From Climacteris rufus (lineage: Eukaryota > Chordata > Aves > Passeriformes > Climacteridae), in assembly GCA_013398175.1 (NCBI GenBank), contig VZRZ01003917.1, positions 186,001 to 250,000 of the forward strand: DNA of 64,000 nt, written 5' to 3'. Position numbers and translations under genes: made by a program. This document shows positions 1-12,731 of this stretch, one piece after another. Below the pieces are notes generated by a model, which had not been told where the DNA came from, did no database searches, and saw only the letters and a list, made by a program, of their open reading frames with translations. Each line of letters begins with the position of its first letter. Position 1 is the stretch's first letter.

Positions 1-897
1 TTCCTTGGTAATGAACACCAAGTGTGTCTGCATGGAGTTACAACCAGGTACTTGAAGTCATATCTGAGGTGACACAGTGACACACAGCACTAAAGACAAT
101 TAAGCTAATTCATGGTCTTTGAAAACCAAGATGTAATAGGAGAATGGACTTTTCATAGTTTCAGATCTATTAACCCAAGAGAAAAATAATAGAAAAAATT
201 AAACCCCCTTAGATAGCAGAATCCCTTAGAAAGTAAGACAGAAGAAAGTTTCATGAGCATCGTTGTTAATGTTAATTCAGGGCTTTGAGTTTTGAATAGT
301 TCATGTCAGTTACCTCACAGTATGCTGGCTTTACCTACTGCTGCCTTCATACACACAATGGACTCCTATCATTCTTCCCTTATCTCTGCAGTATCTGTCT
401 AATTTTCCCATTAGTAGATATTTACCCTCATTTCATATTTTGCAAATACACGACTATATATTTCATGCTTCAGATATCACTAGTTTCACACCCAGTTATC
501 TGACTAGAGCAATTAGAAGGTCTCAGTTCTTAAAATTATATCATCCAAATAAAGCACAGCAGTGTGCTTTATCCCTGTGCTTGTGATTATGCTTTTATAA
601 CAGAATCGTTCCATGGAAGAAGGATGGCTTTCAAGTAGGTCTACTAGTGCTCAAACCTGTTGCAATTTATTTGCCAGTGACATTAACTTTAGACCATATA
701 ATGAATATAGATCTTTATTTTTTTTTTAAGACAAAAACCTTTCTTTAAAGGTTTTTGAGGCAACTGGCTACTTTATCATAGACTAATTATTTTTTTGTTA
801 AATACATTGAATTATGTACAATAAAAGTACTTACTAGGGGATTCTGGTAATTTTAGTTAACGGGGTTTTTTTTTTCCTTTTCTTTTTTCTTTCTTGT

Positions 898-1024
898 GTA
901 AGATTCTGATATCCTTACTGGTAATGAACTTCAGCACCTTGCTTCATAAATAATCTCTCTGAAGTTAATGGGACTACTCAAGAAATAAGAAGCTGCAAAG
1001 CTGGTAAGAATATCAGAATCTTAC
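898..1024. repeat. Fold-back (inverted-repeat) element
   Basis: Arm 898-918 and arm 1004-1024 are reverse complements at 20 of 21 positions (core GATTCTGATATCC against GAATATCAGAATC). The 85-base centre contains CTGAAGTTAATGGGACTACTC, which resembles the middle of old amniote palindromic non-autonomous repeats as I remember them. The arms begin and end with GTAAG / CTTAC. It could be a fossil MITE; the family name is not certain. Confidence 0.7.
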
Positions 1025-2752
1025 CCAAACTATCACCAGTTTTTCTGAGTCACTTTGACTAGCAGCTGTACTGTACTCTGCTTTGTTGTTTTTGTATTTC
1101 ATCAGAAACAAGCTTTGTAAATATCTACAGCTATTAAGCATTGACTATGAGAATTTATTTTCTAATGCATGTTTCTGTATATTTTGGGATTTCACCCGGC
1201 AAGCTCTACTTAATTTTGAAATGTTACTAGTAATTATTTTCAAAACAGAAAAAAATCAGCAGATTTCTCAGCTGCTCCACATGAGCCAATACTTAAGGAA
1301 CAAAAGAGCTGCATCAGTGTAATTTTAAAAAGCTCTTTATTTAATAATCATGCTATTTTTAAAAATGTCTAGTAGCTGTAAACCAGCGTTGTGGATGAAT
1401 GGACTGACTTCAAAGAAAAAGTATTTTTCCATCACATGAGCATTTTCCTGTTCTTGTTCAGGTTGTTCAGAGCTTCCTCAAACTCCAAAGCTTGAAGCCA
1501 GGCTGAGAGTAGTGAGTGAGTTTTGCCTGTGTGATAGGTGAGAGTTCCATCCCAAAATCTGCTGAAGACACTTTGTGGAGGGTTTTTGTTTGAGTTAGCA
1601 GTGAAATAAGAAAGGAGCATTGTTTGAGGGGTTTTTTTTAACCTAGTGGAACAGCTGATATACAAAACTGACAACACTTCATTGAACTTGCTTTCAAGTG
1701 GTGGGGGAAGTGTCGTAGAAGTGGGTTAGAGACCTGGGATGGAGATCTAGGATCATATAGTAATTTAAAGACAGAAAACGAACAACTTGCCTAAGATCAG
1801 CCATTTAGCTGCAACACTAGATTTAGTACCTATACAACTTTATGCACTCTTCAGTCCACTTGTAGTTTTTCATACAGACTCTAAGGTTCCACAAAAGCTG
1901 AACATTAGGGAGAGTAACAGCTGGAACAGGGAGGAGAAAAGATTAGATCTTCATTGGACAAGCAGAATGGGACAAGGAGAGAAAGTGAGTGGAAAGCTGT
2001 AACAGGGAAACAGTAGATGAGGGGAGAGACTGAGCTGTGTGATCAGGAATAGGGGCAGCTGGGACTTGAACATGAATGCAGGACATGGGTGAGTGGTAAG
2101 GTGCTTTGTTTTTAACTGCCTCTTAAAACTAGAAATAATTCTGAAATGGAGACTTGAACCTGTACAGTGTCGCTTCAAGCCTGCATTAATTGATGAGGAT
2201 ATCTTAAGTGGTCAAATACTGCTTTCTCACTGGAACTCATTTCTTTGCTCTCTGGGGAGAGATGAAACAGTGGTGTGTAACAAATGGGATGGAGGATGCA
2301 TAATGAATGAGACTGGAGAATTGCAGAAAGGCAAAGGAGACGATCTCATGGTCAAGGTGGTTTAATGCTACCCTGGAGAAATTAGGTGGATTTTCTTTTC
2401 TCTGCAATAGACTTGTGCTGAGACAAGTCATTTTGAGTGGTGGGATGGGGAGATTTTCCATAGGTGGCTGCCTGATTTTATGCAGAAACATTGAGATGCT
2501 GGGGTTGCACTTGCAGAAATGCTGTTCATCTGCAGCTGTTGCAGAAAATGCTAGTGGTTGTGTTTTCGAGATAGGAACTGTTATATTCTACAACTATTGT
2601 GAGATATAAAGGCATGGATATCTCAAGGTGCTCACTGAAAACTGTCATACTTTGACCTAAATATTCCTATGTTTCCTTCCCTTATCTTTAAAATCAGGAT
2701 AATAGTACTTAATTTTCTTGCTGGGTACAGCATCTGTTCACCAGTGTTTGGG

Positions 2753-3329
2753 TGTCGCGGGTAGAAAGTGTGAGTAACTCTGAGCCTTTTGTGTCAGTCT
2801 CGTTTCCTGAAAGAAGCGACTTTGGCTTCATCCAGTCTCCAAACAAAGGCGAGCCGGGCATCAGAACTCCCGCAGAATCTAGGCTTAGTTCACGCACAGT
2901 GGTTTAATTTATGCAGGGAAGTAAAGAGACAAGAAAGGGTTCTTTTCTGCTTATTGCCAGCAGGATTTTATTACTGGAGCCATGCAGTGCGGTAAAGACA
3001 AGTCAAAATGGAGGTCAGGGCGTGTTATAGGACGGAGGCGAGGGAAGGGCAGTCAGGAGAGCCAATCACTGTGGAGGATTACAATGATTGACAGGGGTGC
3101 TGGCCAGTGAGTCGGCTGTCTGCACCCGGCGCAGGAACCAATGAGCTGTTTCCCTGGGCGGGGACAGCCCCTGCCACTGCAGCCAGGGAGCTCCCCTGAC
3201 GACCCGGGGCTGCGCCATCCCAGCTGCATTGCGCATGGGGGGGAAAGGATCGGCACTGTGTGGGGAAAGGACCGGCCCCCCGGCCCTGGCTGGGCCGGGT
3301 CATCGGCCACGCCCAGAGGCACCACAACA
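2753..3329 (-). mobile_element. Solo LTR of an endogenous retrovirus (577 bp), with target-site duplication
   Basis: The element begins TGTCGCGGG and ends CACCACAACA on the + strand, so it has TG...CA ends. It is directly flanked by identical 6-base repeats TTTGGG at 2747-2752 and 3330-3335, the length made by alpha- and betaretrovirus-like integrases. Its GC-rich composition contrasts sharply with the AT-rich intron. On the minus strand the signals sit in retroviral order: a TATAA box (3025-3029) and then AATAAA (2967-2972) about 50 bases on, which suggests U3 3329 to about 3000, a short R, and U5 down to 2753. Orientation therefore looks antisense to GRIP1. There is no internal coding sequence, so this is a recombined solo LTR. 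The intact duplication and clean ends suggest a fairly recent insertion. The ends are certain; family and orientation are inferred. Confidence 0.85.
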
Positions 3330-5912
3330 TTTGGGAGGCAATCTTAGGCTGTGGTGATGCGCAAAAAATACAAAAGTTCAGGAGGAAATTAATGATTTTA
3401 TCTCTGCAACACAACTTGAATAATTTGTAGTAAGTATGTCATGAGCATTGAACAATAAAAATACGAAGTATGGTGTACTTGCTTCTCAGCATGGGGGGGA
3501 TTAATTTCACACAGAGCTGTGTTTGGTACCTACAAAAAGGCTTTCATCCTCCAGACCCAGTAATAGCCCAGTGTTACCCATAAAATACTGCTGGTTCACA
3601 CTCATTCAGTTTGAAACTGTGATAATTTTGTGTGCAATATCATACTCTTTGCATCCACATGTACTTCGTGGCTCTGCACTTTGAGCTGTGCTCTTTCGCT
3701 CATTTTGGTTCCGCCTCTCTTCTTTTTGCAACAATAATGTTTTCTTAAGTTTTGGTAATTTGTATAAGACAGTTTCATTAACAGTATTTCAAAACTCAAA
3801 CCCTAGACTGCAGACAATGTAGAGTGGGTAGCATATAATCTCAGAACAAGACAACCCAGAGGGTAAAAACATAGAATTACCAGAAGAATCACCAAAGTTA
3901 TACTCTAAAATTTTAACAAGATACTAATTGGTGAAACAAATCTAAAGAATTCAAGTAAATTATTGAATTATCGTATATTTGACCCATGACATGAAAATAT
4001 GAGAAACAAGCTATGAAAATTACATATCTTGCGAAATGTTAATTACTGTTCTCTAAATTGCAACATAATCACTTCCTGAAAGCCTGCTGTTTTAGACAGT
4101 CATTTTATGTCTGTCTTCTGGACTTTTGAGACATTGCATTTGAAATACGGCTATTTAGCAGTTCTTGAACATTGCTTTGGATGTTCAGAGGCTTTCTCGG
4201 CCAGAGCAGCTGAGGTTAACAAGACCTGTTAGCATATTGTGTTGGAAATGTCATTATTGATTTACCATGTGGTTGCTGTAGGTGAAGATCTGTCATTTTG
4301 CATCAGAGAGAAGATTCATGAGCTGCTGAAGTAACTGACATCAAGATTTTGTAGGTGATCCTGCAATATGGGCAGCTTTTCGGGTGATTGTCGGTTCAGG
4401 CATGGGAACCTAATGGAAAAGTACCTTTGTGAAAAAATGCAGCAGGCTCAGTACACAGAGCAGAAATGGCGTGGGGCAATTGAAGAACCCTAAATGTGCA
4501 AAACCCACTAGTGCTCTCAGGAGAGCTTTATACCATGTGGCAGTGTTTAATATCAGCACTCTCTTTGTTAACAGCAGTCCCAAAAACCAGTCTGTGTTTA
4601 CCATATGGAGCTCCTCCTGGCCAGAGCAGCTGTAGGTGGTATTCTTCCCAAAGGTGGACAACATGTGCCACACAGTTGTCTAAAAGTGTGTCTTCTGTGA
4701 CCCTCAAGTTCTAAGCCCACTGCTTGCCTTATCAGATCTTTGGTGCAATCCTCTGTAAGCAAATGGATGAACCCTCCAAAACAATGCATTCAGTGAAGCC
4801 ACTCCAAGAAACAGTCTCCTGGAAGTAGTCAGTGATCATTGTTGTCTTCCTCTGAGTTATTTAACTGCTTCCTAGACAGCTAAAGGTCAAGCAAAATTGC
4901 TGAACGAATTTCCTGGCCAAGGGAAACTTGTCAAATACTTTTGTACAAGTTGGTAAAGAATTGCAATGCCTGGTGTTGAAGAGCAGAGCATCCTTTTAAC
5001 CACATGGGACAGATAGAAAATTGACATTTAATGTCATGTACTTCCAAAAAGAGATGAGTTAAGCATGCAAGGAGAGGCCTGGTAGGGGTTTTACTAAATT
5101 TACAGCAGTGCTTCTGGTAGGTATCCCTAGTACAAGGATGGGAAAAGTCCGCAATCCTTAAGGCCCATCAGTAGTATAGGAGGGCAAGAGTACTCATCAG
5201 AAGAGGCACAGGTTTGTTTCAGAGGAACCAGCAACTCACAAAGCAAGTGAAGCAAACATTGGTGTGATGTAAGCTACACCTGTGCAAACATGGTAACTGT
5301 GTATCAGCCCAGTGGTGTGTCTGGCCCCTGTCCACAGCAGCTCATTTATTGTGGATTCCTCCTTCTGACCCAGGAAGCATTACCTTCATACCTCTGCCTG
5401 AAGCAGCAAATGGGATGGAAGTGAATGGAATGAACATGGACTAGCCCACTCTAGATACTTTGCCAGAGCAGCTCTGTTGGTCAGGGATATAGTAAAACAG
5501 GATTTATTCTGGCAAAAGATCATCATTAGTAGTTGTACTGAAAGATTCTACTAACAGAAAGTCTTCTTTGTAGCTGTTAGAGCTACACAGCATTTTATGA
5601 TAGATCACTGGAGCTGTACTGTGATATCTTCATTTGGGTCAGTCCTGGTCTAATCCAGAACACAGACATATCAGATTAAATTCACTTTGTACCAGTCACT
5701 GTAATTCAGAAGTTTTCAAATTTTTGAGGAGTATGCAGTCTTACTAATATGCTGTTGATGTTTGTTTGTATTATAAGTACATAAAATATAGAGGTATGAG
5801 AGGAATATAATGCAAGTAAAAAATGTGTACAAAGTATTGATTTATGGACAAAATTAGCCCATCTGCATATCTAGATACAAAAACAAATGGCTGTATATAT
5901 TCTTTATTACAG

Positions 5913-5982
5913 CTCCATCAAGTAGAAAACCAGGGGACCCTCTGGTTATTTCTGATATCAAGAAAGGAAGTGTTGCTCACAG
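5913..5982 (+). CDS. GRIP1: GRIP1 coding exon: PDZ5, middle part
   Basis: Preceded by TTATTACAG and followed by GTAAGACA. The 70-base exon starts with two bases of a Ser codon and encodes SRKPGDPLVISDIKKGSVAH, ending with AG of an Arg codon completed in the next exon. This is the beta-B to alpha-A part of PDZ5, the domain that with PDZ4 binds AMPA receptor C-termini. The sequence is essentially identical to mammalian GRIP1 as I know it. Confidence 0.95.
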
Positions 5983-6261
5983 GTAAGACATTGGAGCTCC
6001 CAGAAATAATCTGTTTGTGTGTGTAACCAGCCAAATTCAAGTCAAACAGAGACAGCTTGTAAGAGACTGCTTTTTTCTTTCTTTTTTTTTTTTTTTTTTG
6101 TCTTTTTGGTAAAAAAGTAGTTAGAAAATAAAAGTCCAGCATATTAAGAAAGAATTGTTTTTAAAAATCCATCTCTCTTCTATAATAATGTTTGTACCTT
6201 TTAAGATACCTTTCTTTTAATGTTACTAGAATTTCCTGTAAGCTTGTTTGCTTGTTCACAG

Positions 6262-6407
6262 AACTGGGACGCTGGAACTGGGTGATAAGTTGCTGGCAAT
6301 AGATAATATTCGACTTGACAATTGCTCAATGGAAGATGCTGTCCAGATCCTTCAGCACTGTGAGGACCTTGTAAAGTTAAAGATCCGCAAAGATGAAGAC
6401 AATTCCG
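6262..6407 (+). CDS. GRIP1: GRIP1 coding exon: PDZ5, end
   Basis: Acceptor TTGTTCACAG, donor after TCCG (GTATTAGC, a weak donor). The exon completes Arg and encodes TGTLELGDKLLAIDNIRL, then the alpha-B helix MEDAVQILQHCEDLVKLKIR and an acidic DEDNS tail. It ends with one base (G) of the Asp codon finished in the next exon. It closes the PDZ5 fold. The open frame runs on into the intron for about 40 codons by chance. Confidence 0.95.
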
Positions 6408-9400
6408 GTATTAGCAATGACTATTGCAGCTTCTTGTTGTTTTCAGAATTTCTAGAACATAGGTGTTTTCTTTTACATTTACATTTTAGTGAAATGTTTT
6501 TGTTAAACATGTCTGTTTTATGCTAAGGATAATCAGAAAATGTCACAAAAAATAATTTTAATGGTATATAAAGCTTTGAATTTTCTCACTGGCTATATTG
6601 CCTGCAGGAGCTGCACTGCAAAATTAGGTCTTCAGTTCTCTAGAAAGGCAGTTTGCCCTTAGGTGCAATCATATGAAGTTGATCCGAGTATTGAGTAGAG
6701 TATTGAGCAGAGTATTCTGCTTTTAAGATTGGAATCATGGTTAGCAAGGCATGGATCCTGAGCCTCAGTTCTCCAGCAAAGTGGTGAAGTAGATGCTTTG
6801 TCCATAACCTTAAAAATTTGACTTCAGTATGACTGTTCACATGCTTAAAGGTATGTAGTACTTTACACGCTGTGCTGGATGTCTGATCAGCCCATAGGAA
6901 TAATGGACCTTCCACAATTTTGTACACCTATACCTGTTAATAGTCTTGTATCTTGCCCGTTATGGATTCCATAAGAGCAGAATTTCTACCTGCTCATAAG
7001 ATGAGTTCTGTTATGCATTGTAGTAGCAAAGGAAGTAAGACAGTTATAGCTGCTATTACTGCTGGTGTTTATATTACAGTGTTACACAAGAGCACCAACT
7101 GTAGATTCACTTCTCTTAAGCTCTATATGATCCCACAGCAAAAAGGCACAGCCTGCCACACTTCATTATTTGAAATTAAGTGCAGCTCTTGAAATGGTGT
7201 TTAGAATTGCACTAGAAGGCTCTTTTCCTTTTTCCTCCTTCCTTCTAATTGATTTGTAAGCAAAGTATCTTCTCAGTATTATATTATAGTACAAAGCAAA
7301 GGCAGACACATTTGGTACCTTGTGCAAATTGTTGCTGTAACTCAAATGTGGATTTTAGTCTCCACTCATGTAAAATAAAATCTTTGCTCTCTTAGGTATT
7401 GCACACCATGGTACAGATTTTAGTCTCAGTGGGATCCCTATAGCACGGTTTTCTTTTACACACTCATGTTGCTTGTTTTATAGTTACATCATATATCAAG
7501 ATTTCCACACAACTACAACGTCTTATCCAGACATGATTGGTGTAACTGAACAGATTCAAATAGAAAGGGACAGCTACTCAGAAACCTACAGAAAAAAGTT
7601 CTTTGTATAAATTGTTCTTGTAACAGTTGACTAAGTGTCAAAGTGTAAATGAAAGTATTTCATTATATATAGCAGATTTCAGGTACTTTTCAAATGAGTG
7701 TCTCCTGAAACATTAAAGAAAAATTATTTAGAAAACAGTGGCAAAACAGTAGCAAATGTGCTGCAAAAAGTGTATCTCAATTAAAATAATTTTTTGTATA
7801 TTTCCCATTAATATACTTACGAAAGTCTTCTTTTCTCACAAAGGGAAAAAATGTGCTGCTCAAACTCAACAGAGAAAAATAATAAATTCCCTGAGAAAAT
7901 AAAGGCCTGGTGCTAATTGATGAGTAAGCATGAAGCACTCCAAAATACTTTGTAAATCACAGAATAGGATTAAGATTTAAACTTTTTTTGACTTTTCACT
8001 GCATGCTTTTTTGAGGAAGGTGAGGCAGGGAGCAGGGGTCTCAGAGCTGTGTTCCTCTGAGTCACCATGCAGGTGTGGCCACCGTAGGATGATGCATGTC
8101 ATGTGCTCCCCAGACCCTGCTGCTCTTTGTCCTTGCACTGTATTGGTCAGATGTTACTCTGAACAGCAAGAGACTAGTGGACAGAGCAGAGGCACTGAGA
8201 ATCTACTTTCATTAAATGTGATTTCCAAGAATTACACACCATAGATAGCATCATAAGAAAAGAAAGATGGAAAATCTCAAAAACATGAAACCCATAACTA
8301 TTGTACTTTGATTATATTCCTTCCCCAGACGGAGGTATCTTTTCTGCAGTTTTTCTCTTTCCTTTTTTTTCTTGCCAGCTTCCCAAACTGAGGACAATTT
8401 TAAATTCTGATTAACCTAATGGCTACCACCCTTTCTTTAATATCAGCATTCTTTGCTTTCATGGCAGAACTGGCCTTCATGGTGAATTCAGGCCTCATGC
8501 ATGCCTTGTTCGTGGATAGCCTGGAGAGCCCTAAAGAGGACAGTGTAACATTCTGCCATTAATTTTCTGACCTACAGCTAACTGGAAAACAGACATAATG
8601 GACCAGTCTTCTTTCCAGTCATTCACTGAGATCTGTAGACTTACAGCCCTCATGTGGCAGGACTGCTGCTGCTAACTGCTCATTCACTTTGTGTTCATAG
8701 CAGAGAGATGTCAGTATCATGTTGGCCCTTACCAAGTGCTGGCTATTACATTTTCAATTAGCGTGGTGAGTTACTTTTCAACCTTCAGCTGTAGTCTTGT
8801 ACCATGTCAATGCCACAGTTGCATCAATAGTGCCAGCATTAGATCCCAGGGGATTTGTGGTCATTCCAAGAATGCTTTAAGCAAACAAGAGCTGCCATCC
8901 TTTTGCTGTACAGTGGCAGCTTGCATGCTAGCCCACTGTACGCCAGCCAGAGGCTTCCCCTGCTGTCTTGGGAGTTGGGTGCTTCTGGAAAGAGCACATC
9001 AGACAAATGCAGTTGATGTGAACTGTGCCAAAACACTGATGACAATGCCCCAACCAGGCATGAAAATCCCAGTATTCTTTGCTGAATGAACACCACCAAT
9101 TCTTGTCTCCTTTGATCCTCTATATGTACCATTTTCTGTACATGGATAGCAAGGAGGAAATAGGACAGGACTGGGGGGGTGGAGCTAAAGAGCTACATTT
9201 TCTGAAAATTGGGAAGAAACAAAGTAGCTCCAAAGATACTAGTGTTTCTCCAGCTCTGCTAAAGTATCACGTTGAGTATTAGAACAAAGCAGCTCTTTGA
9301 ACCTTTGATAGTGATGCAGGGATTTTTTTTCCCTTTTAAGCTTTTCTATCTACAGGAACAGAAGTGGTAACATTTGAATTTTCTAACTTGTCTCAGTTTT

Positions 9401-11059
9401 AGTAACATTTATGGAATGTGCATGCTAGATATTTTCCACAATTGGTGAACTGCACAAAATGTCATTACCCAGAGATCTAGGAAGGTTTTCCCACCAGACT
9501 TGTCATCCTGGCTGAATACCAATATTAGAACATGAGCAAGAAAGCATTTGTTATTTTGATCTGAGGAGGAATCTGCCATTTTAAATTTTAAAAGCCTACC
9601 GCGCAACTCAAAGATGCTCAATTGATTGTTCTCCTGCTGTGTTGTTTTTTTTTAATAATATATAAAGGGCACTGTATAAATACAGGCACCTTTCTTGTTA
9701 AAGCAACACCTGTTGTGTATTGTTTGAGGAGATACATTGTATTTAAGTTTACTCTGATGGATTCTTCTCCGGTTCTGATAATTGTTCTGTGAGAAAAAAA
9801 TTGAAAATAATGCCAATTACTTCATGCAATATAATGAAATAATATCTAATGGAGTTATTAATCTGTTTAGATGATAATTCAGTATTCAGAAGATATTTTT
9901 GATTGTTACAAAAAGCTTAAAACATGTTCATCAAAAACATGGATCATTTTACTAACACAGCTGCTCAGCTTATAATGGCTTTTAGCTTTTCCCAGAATTC
10001 TTTTAAAGAAGTTTGGAGTTAAAACTTTCAAATTACCCTTAATTTTAAATACCTTCCATTCAATTCAAGAAACAGATGAGTATCAGTATTTATACCATAG
10101 TAGTAACTTGCCTTTTCTCTAATAATGTGATGCTGCGGCAAAGAAAGACAACAACCCCCTGGTCTGCAATAGGCAGAGCTTGGTCAGCAGGTCAGAAGAG
10201 GCAATCCTTCTCTACTGCTCAGCACTGCAGAGAGATTTCTGGAGTGCTGGCTCCAGTCCATGGGCTTCCCTGTACGAGACAGACATGGGCACATACTGAA
10301 TGAGGTCCAGCAAAGAGCCACAAAGATGAGGAAGGCACTAGAGCATCTCTCCTCTGAGAAAAGGCTGAGGGAGATGGGACCACTCAGCCTGGAGAAGAGA
10401 AGGCGAAGCAGGGATCTTCTTAGGGTGTAAAAATATCTGAAGGGAGGATGTAAAGCAGACAGCACCAGGCTCTCCTCAGTGGCGCCCAGTGGCAGGATCA
10501 GAGGCAGTGAACACAAACTGAAACGCATGAAGTTCTGTTGAAGTGTTAGGAAACACTTCTTTACTTTGAGAGTGACCAAACACTGACACACGTTGTACAG
10601 AGAGGTTGTGGAGTCTCTACCCGTGGAGATATTCAATAGCCACCTGGACACAACCCTGAACAACCCCCTGTAGATGGCCCCACTTGTCCAGGGAGGTTGG
10701 CCAAGGTGGCATCCAGAGATCCTTTTCAACTTCAGTTAATCTGTGATTCTCTAACAAAATAGCCTTAGTTTATATTTTAATAGGAAAGATGATCTAAAGA
10801 TTTTAAACAGAGTAAAATTTAGTCTTAATAGAATGAGGGGAGTTTTTCTGTTGACTTTGTGTCCAGGTTTTGACAATAAAAAATTGCACAATGGGTAATT
10901 TTTTTTCAAAATAATCCAGTAGAATATCATTAAGATTTGTATCTGAAATGTGATCCTTTGAAAATGTTGTTTGATTTCGAGTCACTAGACTGAATGTACT
11001 ATTTTTTTCATTTCCTCCTTCATAAGAAACCAATTGCATCCCCTTGGCATTTATTGCAG
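6408..11059 (+). other. GRIP1: GRIP1 intron between PDZ5 and PDZ6 exons
   Basis: A 4.65 kb intron. The only feature I recognise is a CR1 LINE fragment at about 10210-10752. The longest open frames (for example 8691-9089) show no similarity to known domains and are taken as chance. Confidence 0.8.
10210..10752 (+). mobile_element. CR1 LINE 3' fragment
   Basis: The sequence follows the 3' end of avian CR1: a region like GGCTGAGGGAGATGGGACC with CAGCCTGGAGAAGAGAAGGC, then AAATATCTGAAGGGAGGATG, GAGAGGTTGTGGAGTCTC and a terminal TCTGTGATTCT. It is oriented as GRIP1. The 5' part is missing, as is typical of truncated CR1 copies. The 181-codon minus-strand open frame across it is a by-product of this repeat, not a gene. 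Confidence 0.93.
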
Positions 11060-11204
11060 ATGAACAGGAGAGCTCTGGAGCAATTATTTATACTGTTGAA
11101 CTCAAGCGCTATGGTGGGCCTCTTGGAATTACAATCTCTGGTACTGAAGAGCCCTTTGATCCCATAATAATTTCCAGCCTTACAAAAGGAGGATTAGCCG
11201 AAAG
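11060..11204 (+). CDS. GRIP1: GRIP1 coding exon: PDZ6, first half
   Basis: Acceptor TTTATTGCAG, donor GTAAATTG. After completing Asp it encodes EQESSG, then IIYTVELKRYGGPLGITISG, where GGPLGITI is the carboxylate-binding (GLGF-type) loop of PDZ6. It continues TEEPFDPIIISSLTKGGLAE and ends with AG of an Arg codon. PDZ6 is the GRIP1 domain known to bind liprin-alpha and Eph receptor or ephrin-B tails. Confidence 0.96.
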
Positions 11205-12239
11205 GTAAATTGGAAAGCAAATAATTTTTAAATGTTCTCTTTATCAAGATAAAGATTTATTTTGCTTACCTAAAGATGCTAATTTTCATGGTTTAGCAGT
11301 TAATTTTTTTCTGATTCTCCAAATCTGAGTTTATAATCTTTTTGCTGTTATTTTTTGATCATTGCCAAGCTCCAGGACCACAAGCAATATCTTAACAGGC
11401 TGTACTTGTACATTCTATACAAGGCAGAGGATTGTGGTCCTTATTATAAATCTCCAAGGTAAAACTAATCAATCAAGTCACAGGAATATTTTAGCAACCT
11501 TTTAAAACCAACAGCCTTGTATGGTATAATAAGTAAAGAAAGCAGTTTATGTGTCTGAGTTTATCTGAACTTATCATACACTTATCTGCCACTGCACTTA
11601 CATATACTGTAATCAGAGGAGCAGAAATGCTCCTCATGCTGAGTGGTAGAGAATAATGAAAGCAGTAAGGTTTTCTATCACCTGTTACTTTTCAGATTGG
11701 GTGAGTCCTTGAAACTGGTACCTTTGGTGGTGGTTTCAGAGAGAATGTACAGCACACAAAACATTATACTATGCACAGCCAGAACCAGCAGGGCATTTGC
11801 ACAAAAATATTTTATTTTGTCTTCTTGACTGACCCACCCTGAAGGCCAGGTTGGTGAAATGGCTGGTTATGTGCTCACACTGCTTTTATTTATGTTGTGA
11901 GACTTCTAGAAACTTGACTCATTTCAGGACTAACTGAGCTGTCTGAGCTTGCTCTTGAACAGGTGGGCTGCAGTGACTATCATCCACAGGTGATTAACTC
12001 ACCTGTCACAGCAACACAGAAATCCACATCTTCATGCCTCAGCTCTGATATTGTCACTACAACAAAGGTGGCTTGCTTTAAGCACTTCTAACAAAAGAAT
12101 TACTCAATAACACGGCAATAAAAGCCAAATGAAAGAAAGAAAGGGAGATGAGACTTTCATGCTCCAAATATGCAAAGAAATTGCCTTTGTTGCCTTTTAT
12201 GCTCTCTTCTAAATGTTTGACTTCTCTCTCTTATTGTAG

Positions 12240-12379
12240 GACTGGGGCAATTCACATAGGAGACAGAATCCTAGCAATAAATAGTAGCAGTCTGAAAGGA
12301 AAACCTTTGAGTGAAGCAATTCATTTATTACAGATGGCAGGAGAAACTGTCACCTTGAAAATCAAGAAGCAAACAGATG
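12240..12379 (+). CDS. GRIP1: GRIP1 coding exon: PDZ6, second half
   Basis: Acceptor CTCTTATTGTAG, donor GTGAGTGT. Encodes TGAIHIGDRILAINSSSLKG and the alpha-B helix EAIHLLQMAGETVTLKIKKQ, ending TD plus one base of the next codon. It pairs with the previous exon to complete PDZ6 and is nearly invariant against mammalian GRIP1 as remembered. Confidence 0.96.
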
Positions 12380-12545
12380 GTGAGTGTGGTCAAGGGTACC
12401 ATCCATGATCCTTAATGTGCGTGTTATTGCAGATTAACAAGCATTTAGGCCATCTATGGAAAGGCTTTGTGTGAGAAGTAAAAAGCAGATTCTTAGAACT
12501 GCAGTAAAGCAAGGATCAACACCTTTTTTTTCATAATCTGTTCAG

Positions 12546-12731
12546 CTACCAGTCCCAAGAAATTTTCTGTCCCTGTGGGTCACATGAGTGAACTGAGTGA
12601 TGCTGAAGATGAAACCTCTGCGCAGAAATCTGGCAAGCTCTCAGACATCTATTCCACTACAGTCCCAAGTGTTGACAGTGCAGTAGAATCCTGGGATGGC
12701 TCTGGTATTGATACCAGCTTTGGAAATCAAG
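12546..12731 (+). CDS. GRIP1: GRIP1 coding exon: PDZ6-PDZ7 linker
   Basis: Lies only 166 bases after the previous exon. Acceptor CTGTTCAG, donor GTACTG. Encodes a polar, acidic and Ser-rich linker (TSPKKFSV, then SELSDAEDE, SGKLSDIYSTTVPSVDSAV, SWDGSGIDTSFGNQ). In the family this linker begins the segment that binds kinesin-1 heavy chain. It differs from the mammalian protein mostly near its start, as expected of a flexible linker. Confidence 0.94.

Larger units (their letters stand above)
1..5912 (+). other. GRIP1: GRIP1 intron (3' portion), no exon seen
   Basis: This AT-rich stretch lies upstream of the first recognisable GRIP1 exon. I looked for the preceding exon, which should end with the PDZ5 loop ELGITI and one base of a Ser codon, and did not find it. 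All open frames here are short and unlike any protein I know. Apart from a fold-back element near 0.9-1.0 kb and a solo LTR at 2.75-3.33 kb it holds nothing I can name. Confidence 0.7.

Noticed and set aside
3053..3414. Two overlapping minus-strand open frames of 90 and 111 codons
   Set aside because: They lie in the GC-rich U3 part of the solo LTR; few stops are expected there and there is no retroviral protein similarity.
8691..9089. 132-codon + strand open frame rich in Cys and Ser
   Set aside because: Intronic, composition not typical of a real protein, no domain; an antisense frame of similar length overlaps it.
10184..10729. 181-codon minus-strand open frame
   Set aside because: It lies antisense over a CR1 LINE 3' fragment that explains the sequence; no protein similarity seen.
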